Shown here piece after piece: positions 20,104-30,118 of a DNA stretch of 64,000 bases; position 1 is the stretch's first letter, and each line of letters opens with the position of its first letter. This DNA comes from Citrobacter sp. FP75 (GTDB lineage: Bacteria > Pseudomonadota > Gammaproteobacteria > Enterobacterales > Enterobacteriaceae). The position numbers were made by a program, and so were the translations under genes. The stretch is taken from positions 496,001-560,000 of the forward strand of contig NZ_JAFDOE010000001.1 of assembly GCF_018342065.1 (NCBI RefSeq), read 5' to 3'. Below the pieces are notes generated by a model. The model was not told the DNA's origin. It was given only the letters and a program-made list of their open reading frames with translations, and made no database searches.

Positions 20104-20265
20104 TCCCTTCGCTCTCCCGACAGGTCGTGTGCCAGGCCTGTCGGTCTGTCCTTTCCTGCAATGTGAAATTTCTGCACGTTTATTGACCTCCTGACCGTCG
20201 TAGCGCAGCATAGTTTGTTGAAAAATAAGAAACACAACAAACACGCAACACAACAGGAGATAACC

Positions 20266-21351
20266 ATGAACAGTGGACACCGCTTTCATGCGCCCGCGCT
20301 GCACGCCTTTATTCAGGCCGTTTTCCGTCACATGGGCAGTGAGGAGCAGGAAGCACGCTTAGTGGCCGATCATCTGATCGCCTCAAACCTCGCCGGGCAC
20401 GATTCCCACGGCATTGGCATGATCCCAAGCTATGTTCGCTCATTCTCGCAGGGGCATCTGCAGATCAACCGTCATGCCAAAGTGGTCAAAGATGTAGGGG
20501 CGGTGGTAACGCTTGACGGCGATTGCGCGTTTGGCCAGGTGGCGGCGCATGAGGCCATCGCACTCGGGATCGAAAAAGCACGTCAGTATGGTATCGCCGC
20601 CGTGGCGCTACATAATTCGCACCATATCGGGCGCATTGGCTACTGGGCGGAGCAATGTGCAGCGGCAGGTTTTGTCTCGGTGCATTTTGTAAATGTGGTG
20701 GGGATCCCGATGGTTGCACCTTTTCATGGCCGTGATAGCCGTTTCGGCACCAACCCCTTCTGCGCCGTGTTTCCACGTAAGAATGACTTCCCGCTGCTGC
20801 TGGACTATGCGACCAGCGCCATTGCTTTTGGTAAAACGCGCGTCGCGTGGCATAAGGGGGAGCCGGTCGCGCCGGGCTGTCTGATTGACGCAGACGGTGC
20901 GCCCACCACCGATCCTGCCGTGATGCAGGAGTCCCCGTTGGGCTCGCTGCTTACCTTTGCCCAGCACAAAGGCTACGCGTTGGCGGCAATGTGTGAAATT
21001 CTTGGCGGCGCGCTTTCCGGCGGTAAAACAACGCACGAAGAGAGTTTGCAGGACAGTGCTGATGCGATCGTTAACTGCATGACGACAATTATTCTTAACC
21101 CGGCGCTATTTGGTGCGCCGGATTGCGACAATCAGGTTGCGGCATTTGCGAAATGGGTCAAAGCCTCGCCGCATGCCGAGGAGACCCCAATTCTGTTACC
21201 GGGTGAGTGGGAAGTGAATACCCGCCAGGCACGACTGGCGCAGGGTATCCCGCTGGACGCCGGAAGCTGGCAGGCGATTTGCGAAGCGGCGCAGCAAGTG
21301 GGTATGCCGGACGCGGTGTTGCAGGAATTCCGTCAACGACTGGAACAATAG
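20266..21351 (+). CDS. hcxB: Hydroxycarboxylate dehydrogenase B (LDH2/MDH2 family)
   Basis: NAD(P)-dependent oxidoreductase of the malate/L-lactate dehydrogenase type 2 family, 361 residues. E. coli HcxB (YbiC) reduces 2-oxo acids such as hydroxyphenylpyruvate. The catalytic histidine region LHNSHHIGRIGYWAEQCA (about residues 113-130) and the cofactor segment FGTNPFCAVFPRK are conserved, with GGALSGGKTTHEE further on. The ATG at 20266 has a GGAGATAACC ribosome site. A start 17 codons upstream lacks family support. Confidence 0.93.
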   Translation: MNSGHRFHAPALHAFIQAVFRHMGSEEQEARLVADHLIASNLAGHDSHGIGMIPSYVRSFSQGHLQINRHAKVVKDVGAVVTLDGDCAFGQVAAHEAIALGIEKARQYGIAAVALHNSHHIGRIGYWAEQCAAAGFVSVHFVNVVGIPMVAPFHGRDSRFGTNPFCAVFPRKNDFPLLLDYATSAIAFGKTRVAWHKGEPVAPGCLIDADGAPTTDPAVMQESPLGSLLTFAQHKGYALAAMCEILGGALSGGKTTHEESLQDSADAIVNCMTTIILNPALFGAPDCDNQVAAFAKWVKASPHAEETPILLPGEWEVNTRQARLAQGIPLDAGSWQAICEAAQQVGMPDAVLQEFRQRLEQ

Positions 21352-21354
21352 GTA

Positions 21355-21380
21355 AAAAAAAGCCCGTCCTGGTGGACGGG
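21355..21380 (-). terminator. ybiJ Rho-independent terminator
   Basis: CCCGTCC-TGGT-GGACGGG (21363-21380), with the matching T-run on the minus strand (21355-21361). It lies between the convergent hcxB and ybiJ ends and reads as a terminator for ybiJ transcripts. Confidence 0.8.
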
Positions 21381-21446
21381 AAAACAAAGGGTAACAAACA
21401 GGGTCAATGAGGGTTGGAGCCTTGGGTCGTGCAGGTAATTCGTCGG

Positions 21447-21707
21447 TTATTTGTAGATAACCGCAGTGCCGCTCATTTTGTCTTTACCGACAGCGGACGT
21501 AATGCTGTAGCCACTTGCACCCGCAGCGGCAGCTTTTTCAGCCAGTTTTGCTTCCAGGCCATCCAGCGTGGTGGCGCCATCAGCAGAAACCACACCAATT
21601 TTATTCATGCTTTGTGCCTGAGTGGAGGAAACCGGCTCGGCAGCGAAAACGCCAAATGACAGGGTAGACAGGGCGATGGCGGCAACAGCATATTTGATAT
21701 TTTTCAT
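21447..21707 (-). CDS. ybiJ: YhcN/DUF1471 family periplasmic protein YbiJ
   Basis: Small secreted protein of 86 residues with a clear signal peptide (KNIKYAVAAIALSTLSFGVFA, cleavage after AFA near residue 22). The DUF1471 core is IGVVSADGATTLDGLEAKLAEKAAAAGASGYSI...MSGTAVIYK. Family members (BhsA, McbA, YhcN) affect biofilm, stress and envelope traits, but YbiJ has no assigned role. A second member, mcbA, lies 4 kb away on the other side of the fiu operon and shares the C-terminal TAxIYK end. Confidence 0.93.
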   Translation of the reverse strand: MKNIKYAVAAIALSTLSFGVFAAEPVSSTQAQSMNKIGVVSADGATTLDGLEAKLAEKAAAAGASGYSITSAVGKDKMSGTAVIYK

Positions 21708-22008
21708 GATTAATCTCTCGCAGGTTATTCTGTTAGTCAGTTGTTTTGTTCGGTAGACGTTGTTCTGTCGATGTGAGAAGTATCACGTTTTTTTATGTGA
21801 GAGAAAATCGAATAGAATTGACGGCATCAATCAAAAAAATTGAATGACAAATAACTTATTGAATATTAATAAATTCAGAAGAGGGATTTACAGTTCTTGT
21901 CATTGCGCTTTACAGAGCAAGTGACAACGGCACATTTTGCTACACCCATCGCGAAAAACCGTGCTCGTAAAGGAAATCGTATGCGCTGAAACTTTTGGTA
22001 AAGAAGGG
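21708..22008. other. Gap between ybiJ and ybiI with one hairpin
   Basis: No gene supported. The half next to ybiJ is AT-rich and should hold its promoter. A near-perfect dyad, TTGTCATTGC (21897-21906) with GCAAGTGACAA (21917-21927), lies downstream of ybiI but is not followed by a T-run, so its role as a terminator is doubtful. Confidence 0.5.
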
Positions 22009-22275
22009 TCAACGTAGCTGGCTGTCTTTCGATCCTCTGCGATTATATCCTGAATATACTGCGTTATGTGAATCTTTATCCTGCTGGCAGGTGATGCACA
22101 AACGTACCCCTGGAACCGCCTCTCGCCGGGCATGAGGGATAAGATCGCCACATTCTTCGCATTCATACAGACTTTCTCCCGTGGGTAACTCGCCACGGGC
22201 GCGGGCGACAGCATCTTCAATAGTATTGTTGATCTGTTCGTTCACTGCGTCGTCATTTGCCCATCCGGATGCCAC
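22009..22275 (-). CDS. ybiI: DksA/TraR C4-type zinc finger protein YbiI (GTG start)
   Basis: Protein of 88 residues with one C4 zinc finger, C-x2-C (ECEECGD) and C-x2-C (LCITCQ), spaced as in the DksA/TraR family. The DksA coiled-coil tip is missing, so direct RNA polymerase control of the DksA type is not implied. The start is GTG at 22275 (residues VASGWANDD; E. coli MASGWANDD), preceded by GAGGAG at the right distance. An upstream ATG would add an unsupported hydrophobic stretch. It is downstream of ybiX and may be the last gene of the fiu transcript. Confidence 0.88.
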   Translation of the reverse strand: MASGWANDDAVNEQINNTIEDAVARARGELPTGESLYECEECGDLIPHARREAVPGVRLCITCQQDKDSHNAVYSGYNRRGSKDSQLR

Positions 22276-22352
22276 AGTCGCCTCCTCACATTCGGGTTGT
22301 ATGATAATTATAGCGAATAGTATGGGCGAAAAACGAACAGACAAGTGCGACG

Positions 22353-23030
22353 TCAGATTTCAGACCATTCGCGCAGCAGGTTATGGTAAAGATTGAGCAG
22401 CGACAGGATCTCGGTGCTTTCGCCATGGCGTGCTTTCAGGGACTGGATGTTCTTATCCAGCTCAAAGAGCATGGCGCGTTTTTTATCGTCACGGATCATC
22501 GACTGGATCCACATAAACGAGGCCACGCGGACGCCACGCGTCACTGGAGTCACACAGTGCAGGCTGCTGGAAGGGTAAAGCACCAGATCGCCAGCCGGGA
22601 GTTTGACCGCATGCTGGCCGTAGGTGTCGTTGACCCGCAGTTCCCCGCCTTCATAGCTGTCGGGATCGCTTAAGAATAAGGTGGCGGAAAGGTCGGTGCG
22701 CATCCAGCCGCTATCCGGATGGCTACGCACTGCGCCATCGACGTGAAAGCCGTAGGTCTCAGCGTTCTGATAACGGTTGAACAACGGGGTGGAAAGCGTT
22801 TTGGGTAACGCAGCGGCAAAGAACAGCGCGCTGTTGTTCACGGCGGCCAGCACCTCTTTCTGTAACGTGGCATAGCGTTCGCTACGGGTATCAATCTGCT
22901 GGTTATTTTTAACCTGTGCACCCTGAGCACCAGTGGTGGCGCGGCCATCTATCCACTCTGCTGTGTCCAATTGTTCACGAAACCAGGCAACGTCCTGCGG
23001 CGATAACACGCCAGGAATGTGGTACATCAT
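22353..23030 (-). CDS. ybiX: PKHD-type Fe(II)/2-oxoglutarate hydroxylase YbiX
   Basis: Dioxygenase of 225 residues, PiuC family. The iron ligands appear as GFHVDGA (His and Asp, about residues 95-97) and SSLHCVTPV (His, about 157), with an Arg ten residues later (TRGVRVA) for 2-oxoglutarate. PiuC-type proteins sit next to siderophore receptors and are thought to process a ferric-siderophore or protein target; the substrate is unknown. It starts 43 bp after the fiu stop on the same strand, so it probably shares the Fur-controlled promoter. Confidence 0.93.
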   Translation of the reverse strand: MMYHIPGVLSPQDVAWFREQLDTAEWIDGRATTGAQGAQVKNNQQIDTRSERYATLQKEVLAAVNNSALFFAAALPKTLSTPLFNRYQNAETYGFHVDGAVRSHPDSGWMRTDLSATLFLSDPDSYEGGELRVNDTYGQHAVKLPAGDLVLYPSSSLHCVTPVTRGVRVASFMWIQSMIRDDKKRAMLFELDKNIQSLKARHGESTEILSLLNLYHNLLREWSEI

Positions 23031-23073
23031 CGGTGTCTCTCCTGAAAGTGGGGCTTACGCCCCACGCGATAAA

Positions 23074-25359
23074 TCAGAAATGCATATTGGCAGTGAGCAG
23101 GAAGGTTCTTGGCTCACCCGGGTGGTAACGGTATCCGCTCTTGTTGATCGAGGAGACATAATCGGTGTCGAACAGGTTGTAGACGTTGAGCTGGAAATCA
23201 AGATTGCGGTTAACGCGATATCCCAGCTTGGCATCAGCGACCCAGTAGCTTTCGGTAAAGGACGGCGTACCCACTGCGCCGTCAGCGCCGCGATGCATGC
23301 TGCCCACGTAGCGTGCGCCTGCGCCAACGGAGATATCATCCGTGGCCTGATATTGACTCCACAGTGTGAACGCATGTTCCGGCGTATATGGCAGGGAGGA
23401 TGAACCATCCTGAGCGACGTCTTTGCCGCTATGTACCGTGGCACGCTGCTGGGTATACCCGCCAATCACCTGCCATGCCGGGGTAATGTTCCCGGCGACA
23501 GAGAGTTCGTACCCTTCAACGCGTTTCTCGCCGTACTGAGAATATGTGCCGTCGTCGTTCTGTTCGACTTCGTTCTCAATGTCGGTACGGAAAATCGTGG
23601 CGGTTAACAGCAGGCGTTTATCCAGCACTTCCCATTTGGTGCCAATTTCGCTGGTCTTCGCTTTTTGCGGTTTAAAATCGGTACGGTTGGCGCTGTTGCC
23701 AGTACCGCTTTGGGCGAGGGCAAAGTTGCTGCCGCCCGGCGGTTGCTGCGAGACGGCATAGTTAATGTAAACATTGCCGTTATCTGTCAGATGATAAAGC
23801 GCTCCTGCTTTCCAGTTCACCAGGTTACCGGATTTAGCGGTATCAATGGTGGTGACCGGCGATCCTTTTGCTACGCCTGTCGGACAGGCGACGGCACCGC
23901 GTCCGGAAGCCCCACATGCGGTAGCACTGTCATATTCGGTGCGGTAGTTATCCAGGCGAATGCCGCCGTTTAATTCAAATTCACGGGTAATTTGCAACGT
24001 ATCGAACGCATAAATGCCGAAGGTATCGGTCTGACCGTTGGCGTTGGCACCGTTACGGTTCAACCCACCCACGCTGACGTTGCTGTTGGGATGGTAAATA
24101 TTCACCGGCGGCGGTGTGATCGGCGCTACGCCGTAGTTGGTCTGCGTTTCGCGCGTAAATTCCACGCCGGTGCTGATGTCATGGCCGATGGAGCCAGTAT
24201 AAAATTTTGACGTCAGGTTGGTCTGGTTGGTGAGGATTTTGTTGCTGACATCTTTGGTGTTCGCGACCCGCGACCAGCTCCAGGTGTCTACGCTGCTGGT
24301 GGGTTGCGTGATATTTGACGCACCGCCCATCACTGCCGTCATCAGATAATCTTGTTTTACACGTGACCAGCGTGTGGTGTTGCGTACGGTGGTGGTGTCG
24401 TTCAGGTCATGCTCAAAACGCATCGTTGCGGTATCAGTCGTTGAGTCGTCGTAATCCGAATCGGTGCCGTAGAAGTTATTCGTATCGACTTTCCCGGAAT
24501 GGTTCAGGGCAGACGTTCCCGCAGAAGGCGCGGAGTAACCCGGCAGGCCGATGGTGGGAATGCCCCCGTCCGGCGTGTTGTGCTGGGTGACGTGCAGATA
24601 GTTCAGATACAGTCGGTTTTCGGTACCTAAACCAAAGGCGATAGACGGAGCAACGCCGTAGCGTTCGTTTTTAACGTTATCGCGTCCGGCATCGTGCGTT
24701 TTTTCACCCATCAGGTTTAACCGGGCGGCGGTGGTGTCGCCGATGGCCTGATTGATGTCCAGTGTACCGCGGCGGAACCAGGCGCTGCCGACGCTGGCAG
24801 AGGCATCAATGCCGGAGTCGGTGCGCGGCTGTTTGCTGATCATATTGATCGAGCCAGTTGGCGCGCTGCGGCCATAATCGGTACCGGAAGGACCTTTGAT
24901 GACTTCAACCTGTTCGGTATTGAAGGTATCGCGCGTGACGCTGCCGATATCGCGAACACCGTCGATGTAAATGCTGTTTGAGGTGTCAGCCCCACGCATA
25001 TAAATCGCGTCACCAGTCGTGGAGTTGCCGTTTTCACCGGCAAAAAATGCGCCCACGCCCGGAACGTTCTTCAGTGCATCGGTCAGGTTGGTTGCCCCTT
25101 GATCCTTGATGACTTGCTCAGAGATTACCGTCATGGTGCGCGTCGTATCGGCAACCGGACGGGAGAATTTGGGATCGGCAGAGTGTGTGGGGGCGTACAG
25201 CGATGGTTTGGCTGCCTCTACGACCAGCGTATCTTCTTGTTTTTTATCCTGATCGCCTGCGGCGACGGCCTGAGCGACCGGTGAAAGACTGATACACAGA
25301 CCGGCAAAAAAGGTCAGCGAATGGAAACTACTGGACGGCAGGTTGCGATTTTTATCCAT
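23074..25359 (-). CDS. fiu: TonB-dependent catecholate siderophore receptor Fiu
   Basis: Outer-membrane receptor of 761 residues for monomeric catechols (dihydroxybenzoyl compounds); in E. coli it also admits catechol-bearing cephalosporins. Visible are a signal peptide ending AQAVAA, a TonB box (EDTLVVEA, near residue 40), the plug (TMTVISEQVIKDQGATNLTDALKNVPGVGAFFAGENGNS...YIDGVRDIGSVTRDTFNTEQVEVIKGPSGTDYGRSAP, about 70-170), then a long beta-barrel ending in the required C-terminal Phe (TANMHF). The ATG at 25359 (MDKNRNLPSS) matches the family start. Two overlapping Fur boxes lie upstream. Confidence 0.97.
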   Translation of the reverse strand: MDKNRNLPSSSFHSLTFFAGLCISLSPVAQAVAAGDQDKKQEDTLVVEAAKPSLYAPTHSADPKFSRPVADTTRTMTVISEQVIKDQGATNLTDALKNVPGVGAFFAGENGNSTTGDAIYMRGADTSNSIYIDGVRDIGSVTRDTFNTEQVEVIKGPSGTDYGRSAPTGSINMISKQPRTDSGIDASASVGSAWFRRGTLDINQAIGDTTAARLNLMGEKTHDAGRDNVKNERYGVAPSIAFGLGTENRLYLNYLHVTQHNTPDGGIPTIGLPGYSAPSAGTSALNHSGKVDTNNFYGTDSDYDDSTTDTATMRFEHDLNDTTTVRNTTRWSRVKQDYLMTAVMGGASNITQPTSSVDTWSWSRVANTKDVSNKILTNQTNLTSKFYTGSIGHDISTGVEFTRETQTNYGVAPITPPPVNIYHPNSNVSVGGLNRNGANANGQTDTFGIYAFDTLQITREFELNGGIRLDNYRTEYDSATACGASGRGAVACPTGVAKGSPVTTIDTAKSGNLVNWKAGALYHLTDNGNVYINYAVSQQPPGGSNFALAQSGTGNSANRTDFKPQKAKTSEIGTKWEVLDKRLLLTATIFRTDIENEVEQNDDGTYSQYGEKRVEGYELSVAGNITPAWQVIGGYTQQRATVHSGKDVAQDGSSSLPYTPEHAFTLWSQYQATDDISVGAGARYVGSMHRGADGAVGTPSFTESYWVADAKLGYRVNRNLDFQLNVYNLFDTDYVSSINKSGYRYHPGEPRTFLLTANMHF

Positions 25360-25465
25360 GTTAATGAGTAGCTTATTATTTTTTGAGTAAAAGGTTTCAC
25401 TCGTGCGAAGGGACATCTCTTTGGATGTTACGCCTGCAGGTCTCGCCGTAATGAAATGAGTAATT

Positions 25466-25490
25466 GATAATGATTTTGATAAGCATTATT
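25466..25490 (-). promoter_or_regulatory. Overlapping Fur boxes upstream of fiu
   Basis: GATAATGATTTTGATAAGC (25466-25484) matches the 19-bp Fur consensus at 14 positions. GATTTTGATAAGCATTATT (25472-25490), offset by 6 bp, matches at 15. This stagger is typical of two Fur dimers. The site is about 107-131 bp before the fiu start. Confidence 0.85.
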
Positions 25491-25603
25491 AATCAGTGCG
25501 ACTTTTTAGCATTCATTAATTCAAAAATAAATACATTTATTTACATTGGATTCAAAGTTTCAACATGATGCTTACAGTTTGCGCAGAGGTTGCGCTGAGG
25601 ACA

Positions 25604-25637
25604 GAAAAGAAAACTGCATTCAGAATGAATGCAGTTA
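25604..25637 (-). terminator. mcbA Rho-independent terminator
   Basis: On the minus strand AACTGCATTC-ATTCT-GAATGCAGTT is followed by TTCTTTTCT. It lies 13 bp after the mcbA stop. Confidence 0.85.
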
Positions 25638-25649
25638 GGCTGAGGGAGG

Positions 25650-25910
25650 TTACTTGTAGATCGTTGCTGTACCGTACATCTGGTTTTTACCGCCAGCAGA
25701 ATTAACCACAAAGCCTTTTGCGCCTTGCTCTTTCGCTTTTTCCGCCAGTTTGTCTTCAAGATCGCTCAGATTTGAAGCGCCGGTAGCCGATACGGTTCCG
25801 GAGGCTTGTAGCGGACCGGTGGCAGGCATGGTGTTGGACGGGGCAGCAAAAGACGCAAATGCCATACCAGCGAGTACGGTAGCAGCAAGGAATGTGAGGC
25901 ATTTCTTCAT
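25650..25910 (-). CDS. mcbA: YhcN/DUF1471 family protein McbA
   Basis: Secreted protein of 86 residues with signal peptide KKCLTFLAATVLAGMAFASFA and the DUF1471 core (GTVSATGASNLSDLEDKLAEKAKEQGAKGFVVNSA...MYGTATIYK). In E. coli McbA (YbiM) is controlled by McbR and influences colanic acid production and biofilm. It is paralogous to ybiJ at 21.4 kb. It is divergent from rlmF across 210 bp. Confidence 0.93.
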   Translation of the reverse strand: MKKCLTFLAATVLAGMAFASFAAPSNTMPATGPLQASGTVSATGASNLSDLEDKLAEKAKEQGAKGFVVNSAGGKNQMYGTATIYK

Positions 25911-26120
25911 AATGATATCCTCTGAGAAACAACGGGTAGTGCCTGATAAGTTTAGGACGTCATGACATGATAATTACCGCAAAAAATTGATGATCAACTG
26001 AGTGTTTTTTGAACAATTCAGATAGCATCAATCAGGCAAAAATTATCGATTTCCCCGCGGAGTGTGTTTACCGCGTGGCGTTATGCGGGTATCTTACGCC
26101 GCTGTTAAAAGGAGAATGTT

Positions 26121-27047
26121 ATGCCCCCCCAGAAACCGGGATTACACCCACGCAACCGCCACAATGGCCGTTACGATCTTGCTACGTTATGCCAGGTTAC
26201 ACCCGAATTGACGCAATTTCTCACGATTACGCCAGGCGGCGAGCAGAGCGTTGATTTCGCTAACCCATTGGCCGTAAAGGCGCTGAATAAAGCACTGCTG
26301 GCGCATTACTATGCGGTGGCTAACTGGGATATTCCGCCGGGCTTCCTGTGCCCACCGGTACCGGGTAGGGCGGATTACATTCACCATCTGGCCGATCTGT
26401 TGGGTGAAACGACGGGAACAATTCCTGCTAATGCGAGCGTGCTGGACGTTGGCGTTGGGGCAAACTGTATTTATCCGCTGATTGGCGTGCACGAGTACGG
26501 CTGGCGGTTTACCGGTAGTGAGACCAGCCAGGAAGCGTTGAGCAGCGCACAGGCGATCATTAACGCCAACCCGGGGTTAACCCGCGCTATCCGCCTGCGC
26601 CGTCAGAAAGAGCCGTCGGCTATCTTCAACGGCATCATTCATAAGAATGAACAGTTCGAAGCCACTCTGTGTAACCCTCCGTTCCATGACTCTGCGGCTT
26701 CTGCCCGTGCAGGCGGTGAGCGCAAGCGCCGTAATCTGGGACAGGATAAAGACGATGCCCTGAACTTTGGCGGGCAGCAGCAGGAGCTGTGGTGTGAAGG
26801 CGGCGAAGTGGCATTTATCAAAAAAATGATCGCGGAAAGCCAGACCTTCGGTCGACAGGTGATGTGGTTCACCACGCTGGTTTCACGGGGTGAAAACCTG
26901 CCACCGCTGTACCATGCCTTGACCGATGTGGGCGCGGTGAAAGTAGTCAAAAAAGAGATGGCCCAGGGGCAAAAGCAGAGCCGCTTTATTGCCTGGACCT
27001 TTATGGATAACGATCAGCGCCGCCGTTTTATGGCACGTCAACGCTAA
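26121..27047 (+). CDS. rlmF: 23S rRNA (adenine1618-N6)-methyltransferase RlmF
   Basis: Methylates A1618 of 23S rRNA using SAM. It has 308 residues, the E. coli length. SAM-binding motif [15 protein letters not shown] is near residue 110 and the N6-adenine catalytic motif NPPF ([10 protein letters not shown]) near 182. AAGGAG precedes the ATG by a good distance. The second codon opens a run of seven C residues, giving MPPQK. The 3' end overlaps the convergent ybiO stop by 4 bp. Confidence 0.96.
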   Translation: MPPQKPGLHPRNRHNGRYDLATLCQVTPELTQFLTITPGGEQSVDFANPLAVKALNKALLAHYYAVANWDIPPGFLCPPVPGRADYIHHLADLLGETTGTIPANASVLDVGVGANCIYPLIGVHEYGWRFTGSETSQEALSSAQAIINANPGLTRAIRLRRQKEPSAIFNGIIHKNEQFEATLCNPPFHDSAASARAGGERKRRNLGQDKDDALNFGGQQQELWCEGGEVAFIKKMIAESQTFGRQVMWFTTLVSRGENLPPLYHALTDVGAVKVVKKEMAQGQKQSRFIAWTFMDNDQRRRFMARQR

Positions 27048-29278
27048 ATCGTCGGCTCCGTCGGCGGCAGTGGTTCAACTGCTGCCGTGGGGCCATTCGC
27101 TGGTGCAGGCAGGACCTGGTAGGTCTGTACTGGCGTACGTACGCCGACCCGATCAAAATATTTTTTCACCTGACTGTCGAGCGCAAAGCGTACCGCCCAC
27201 TGCTTAAGCGGTAAGGTGGTAAACGAAACCCGCAGCGTAAACGCCGTATTGGTTAAACCCACAATGCCCGCGAACGACGGCTCGCCAATAATAAATCCGC
27301 GAATATCTTCCATTTCCATCACTGCCGCGACGGCATCCTTCAACGCCTGATTGGCTTTATCCGCATCTTCGTGACGGTCCACGTCGTAATTGGCGACGAC
27401 CGAACCAATACCGCGTACAAAGTTGGCGAAGGTGGTTATCGAAGACCACGGGATAATATGGTACGCCCCGGTATCCTGTCGCACACCCACTGAACGAATC
27501 GACATTCGCTCAACCGTGCCGGTTAGCGGACCGATAGTCACCAAATCACCGGTGTTCATGCCATTTTCAAACTGGATAAAGATCCCGGTAATAATATCCT
27601 TCACCAGCGTCTGCGAGCCGAACGATATCGCCAGCCCCAGTGCGCCCGCGCCTGCCAGCAATGGGGCAATATTGACCCCAATTTCTGACAGCACAATCAT
27701 AATAGTGATGGTGCTGATAATCACCGCCAGCGCGTTGCGAAACAGCGTCAGTAACGTACGGGTACGCGCGCTGGGCAGGGGGCGCCCATGGATATCTGAG
27801 GTCAGACGATTTTCAATCAGGCTGGCGAGCAGGGTCCAGCCGATGGCGGAGAAGAATAAAATTAGCGCGATGCGGATCAGAATATCCACCGTTTTTTCGC
27901 CTGCGCCGTAATGTAGCCAGTTCCAGAAATCGAACAGCCCCCAGGCGTTGAGGAGCAGCATAACGGCAACACAAACCGTCAGGATCCGCGCGATGTTTAA
28001 TGCCGTCGACAGCCAGCCATTCAGCCGTTTTTGCAATTCCGGATAGCTGCGCTGGGTATGGGGTGAAAGCGTAATGGTTTTAGCGATCCAGCGGGAAAAC
28101 ATGCCGGAAACAAAGGCGGCGATACCGATAATCACCAGGCTGCGCAGCGTTGCCCCCATCATAAATTTCAGGCTGTTGCCCGGATCAAACAGCGAGAAGA
28201 AAAACAGCACAATGAAATAGGCGCTGGCCAGCCAGTGCCATATCAGCGCAAAGGCGCGGATAAACAGGCTGAAAAAAGCCAGTGACCTTTCGGCCAGATT
28301 CTGCAAATGCTGGGTGATGTCTCTTTTGTTCCTGAAGATCAGATACAGCGCCCACAGCGTAATACACAGCATGATGATGACGTTAGCCATGGCGCCAACC
28401 TGCACATTGACCTGGTTAGAGATAATGGGCACCACTACGATCAGCCCGTAGCCAATCAGGCTGCTTAATGCGCTCAGGCGACGGTTCCAGTAGCGTGCGC
28501 CTGCATCCTGAATATTGAACGGACGCAGCTCTGCCACCATCGGGCAAAATATCAGGCGCAAAATGGCCTTGAAGAACTCGATCAGCGCGAAGGCATTGAG
28601 AAACAAACTTTGCTGGAAAGCGATGGTGCGGCTGCCGGCGTTCATTTTGTCGCTTAATATCTGCCCAACAAACAGCGTCAGCGCCAGCAGCATTAAATCG
28701 ATGATGAACGCGCCGATAATCATGGCGGGAAGCTGTAGCCAGTTGCTGCGTTCGCGATTTTTTTGCCGCGCCCATTGTCCCATTTTGCGATACAGCGGCA
28801 GTGCGCATACGCGTATCAGCCAGTAAAACCCGAACACGGAAACTGCCAGCATGAAAAAGTGGGTCAGGGCATTGGTGAACGTTTGCGGGTTAAATGATTT
28901 GTGCGGCGCGTCGGTGATGTTGCGATAAAGCTGGGCAAATCGGCTGGAGAGAGCTTCCCCGTAGTGGCGACTGATATCGGTCACGTTCTCAAGTACTGTT
29001 TTTTCTTCTGTTAACGTGGGCGGAACAATGGTGGGTACCGGTTCGGGAGGCGGTGTTGTCGCCACTTTACGTAGCTGACCAATCAACTCCTGGCGTGAGG
29101 CGTCATTCTCCAGCACGTCCGCCAGCGCCCCGTAGGCGGCCTTCTTTTGCTCAACGTCAGGTTCTGCAGCAGGCTCGGTTGGCGAACTGGCGGAGGCTGT
29201 GGTGGTTACGCCGGGTATCGTGACGGCCTGAGCCGGGGTGCTCAGCAGAAAAAAGCAGATGAACAAGATCCACCGCAT
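27044..29278 (-). CDS. ybiO: MscS-family mechanosensitive channel YbiO
   Basis: Large MscS-type channel of 744 residues; in E. coli YbiO contributes moderate-conductance activity and protects against osmotic downshock. It has a cleavable signal peptide ([18 protein letters not shown]), a periplasmic region (20-130), many membrane helices, and the pore segment [33 protein letters not shown] (about residues 540-575). The MscS beta and C-terminal domains follow ([24 protein letters not shown]). The ATG at 29278 matches E. coli; a start nine codons upstream would spoil the signal peptide. Regulation is by RpoS in E. coli. Confidence 0.95.
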   Translation of the reverse strand: MRWILFICFFLLSTPAQAVTIPGVTTTASASSPTEPAAEPDVEQKKAAYGALADVLENDASRQELIGQLRKVATTPPPEPVPTIVPPTLTEEKTVLENVTDISRHYGEALSSRFAQLYRNITDAPHKSFNPQTFTNALTHFFMLAVSVFGFYWLIRVCALPLYRKMGQWARQKNRERSNWLQLPAMIIGAFIIDLMLLALTLFVGQILSDKMNAGSRTIAFQQSLFLNAFALIEFFKAILRLIFCPMVAELRPFNIQDAGARYWNRRLSALSSLIGYGLIVVVPIISNQVNVQVGAMANVIIMLCITLWALYLIFRNKRDITQHLQNLAERSLAFFSLFIRAFALIWHWLASAYFIVLFFFSLFDPGNSLKFMMGATLRSLVIIGIAAFVSGMFSRWIAKTITLSPHTQRSYPELQKRLNGWLSTALNIARILTVCVAVMLLLNAWGLFDFWNWLHYGAGEKTVDILIRIALILFFSAIGWTLLASLIENRLTSDIHGRPLPSARTRTLLTLFRNALAVIISTITIMIVLSEIGVNIAPLLAGAGALGLAISFGSQTLVKDIITGIFIQFENGMNTGDLVTIGPLTGTVERMSIRSVGVRQDTGAYHIIPWSSITTFANFVRGIGSVVANYDVDRHEDADKANQALKDAVAAVMEMEDIRGFIIGEPSFAGIVGLTNTAFTLRVSFTTLPLKQWAVRFALDSQVKKYFDRVGVRTPVQTYQVLPAPANGPTAAVEPLPPTEPTI

Positions 29279-29395
29279 GACTCCTCCTATGAGAAACAAA
29301 CACAAAAGGATAAGTATAGATGTCAGGACGGGAGGGGCATGAAATCAGAAGATTCTGGGGGAGAACCTCCCTTCGGGCGAAGGGAGGTGTCAGCA

Positions 29396-30118
29396 TCAGG
29401 AAACGTGCTGCAAAAATTCCTGCAGACGCTGGCTGGGCGGATTTTCAATTAAGGTTTGCGGATTACCATCTTCGGCAATACGACCCTTATCAATGAAGAT
29501 CAGGCGTGAGGCTACTTTTTCGGCAAAGCCGATTTCGTGGGTCACAATCACCATTGTCATGCCTTCTTCCGCCAGATCCTGCATAACTTTCAGCACTTCG
29601 TGACGAAGTTCCGGATCAAGGGCTGAGGTCGGCTCATCAAACAGCATCATTTTCGGCTTCACCGCCAGCGCACGGGCGATCGCCACACGCTGCTGCTGGC
29701 CGCCGGAAAGCTCAGAAGGGTAGTGATGAGCACGCTCGGCAAGGCCTACTTTAGCCAGTAACTCTTTGGCCTGTTTCTCCGCCTGATCTTTCTTCGCTCC
29801 ACGCACGCGTAGCGGCCCAAACATGACGTTTTCCAGCGCCGTCAGGTGTGGGAACAGATAGAACTGCTGGAACACCATCCCGGCTTCCTGGCGGATTAAT
29901 CGCTCGTCGACCTTCGGATCGTTGACCTTTAGCCCGTCAACAATCAACTCACCGGAGGTTATTTCTTCCAGCTTGTTAATGCAACGCAGCAGGGTGGATT
30001 TACCAGAGCCGGAAGGCCCGATAATCACCACCACTTCACCCTGGCCAATATTCAGATCAATGTTATGCAGCACCTGGGTGGGACCAAAATGCTTGGATAC
30101 GTTTTTAAATTCAATCAC
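29396..30118 (-). CDS. glnQ: Glutamine ABC transporter ATPase GlnQ
   Basis: Energises high-affinity glutamine uptake with GlnP and GlnH. The 240-residue protein has Walker [10 protein letters not shown] (about 33-41), Q-loop region [10 protein letters not shown], signature [16 protein letters not shown], Walker [15 protein letters not shown] and H-loop [13 protein letters not shown]. It is the last gene of glnHPQ and overlaps glnP by 4 bp. Confidence 0.98.
   Translation of the reverse strand: MIEFKNVSKHFGPTQVLHNIDLNIGQGEVVVIIGPSGSGKSTLLRCINKLEEITSGELIVDGLKVNDPKVDERLIRQEAGMVFQQFYLFPHLTALENVMFGPLRVRGAKKDQAEKQAKELLAKVGLAERAHHYPSELSGGQQQRVAIARALAVKPKMMLFDEPTSALDPELRHEVLKVMQDLAEEGMTMVIVTHEIGFAEKVASRLIFIDKGRIAEDGNPQTLIENPPSQRLQEFLQHVS

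Noticed and set aside
20231-20262. AACACAACAAACACGCAACACAACA stretch before hcxB as a short tandem repeat
   Set aside because: Only loosely repeated; more likely an unstructured A/C-rich leader.
26121-26132. Run of seven C residues at the start of rlmF as a phase-variation tract
   Set aside because: Too short for likely slippage in enterobacteria, and the frame is intact with the expected protein.
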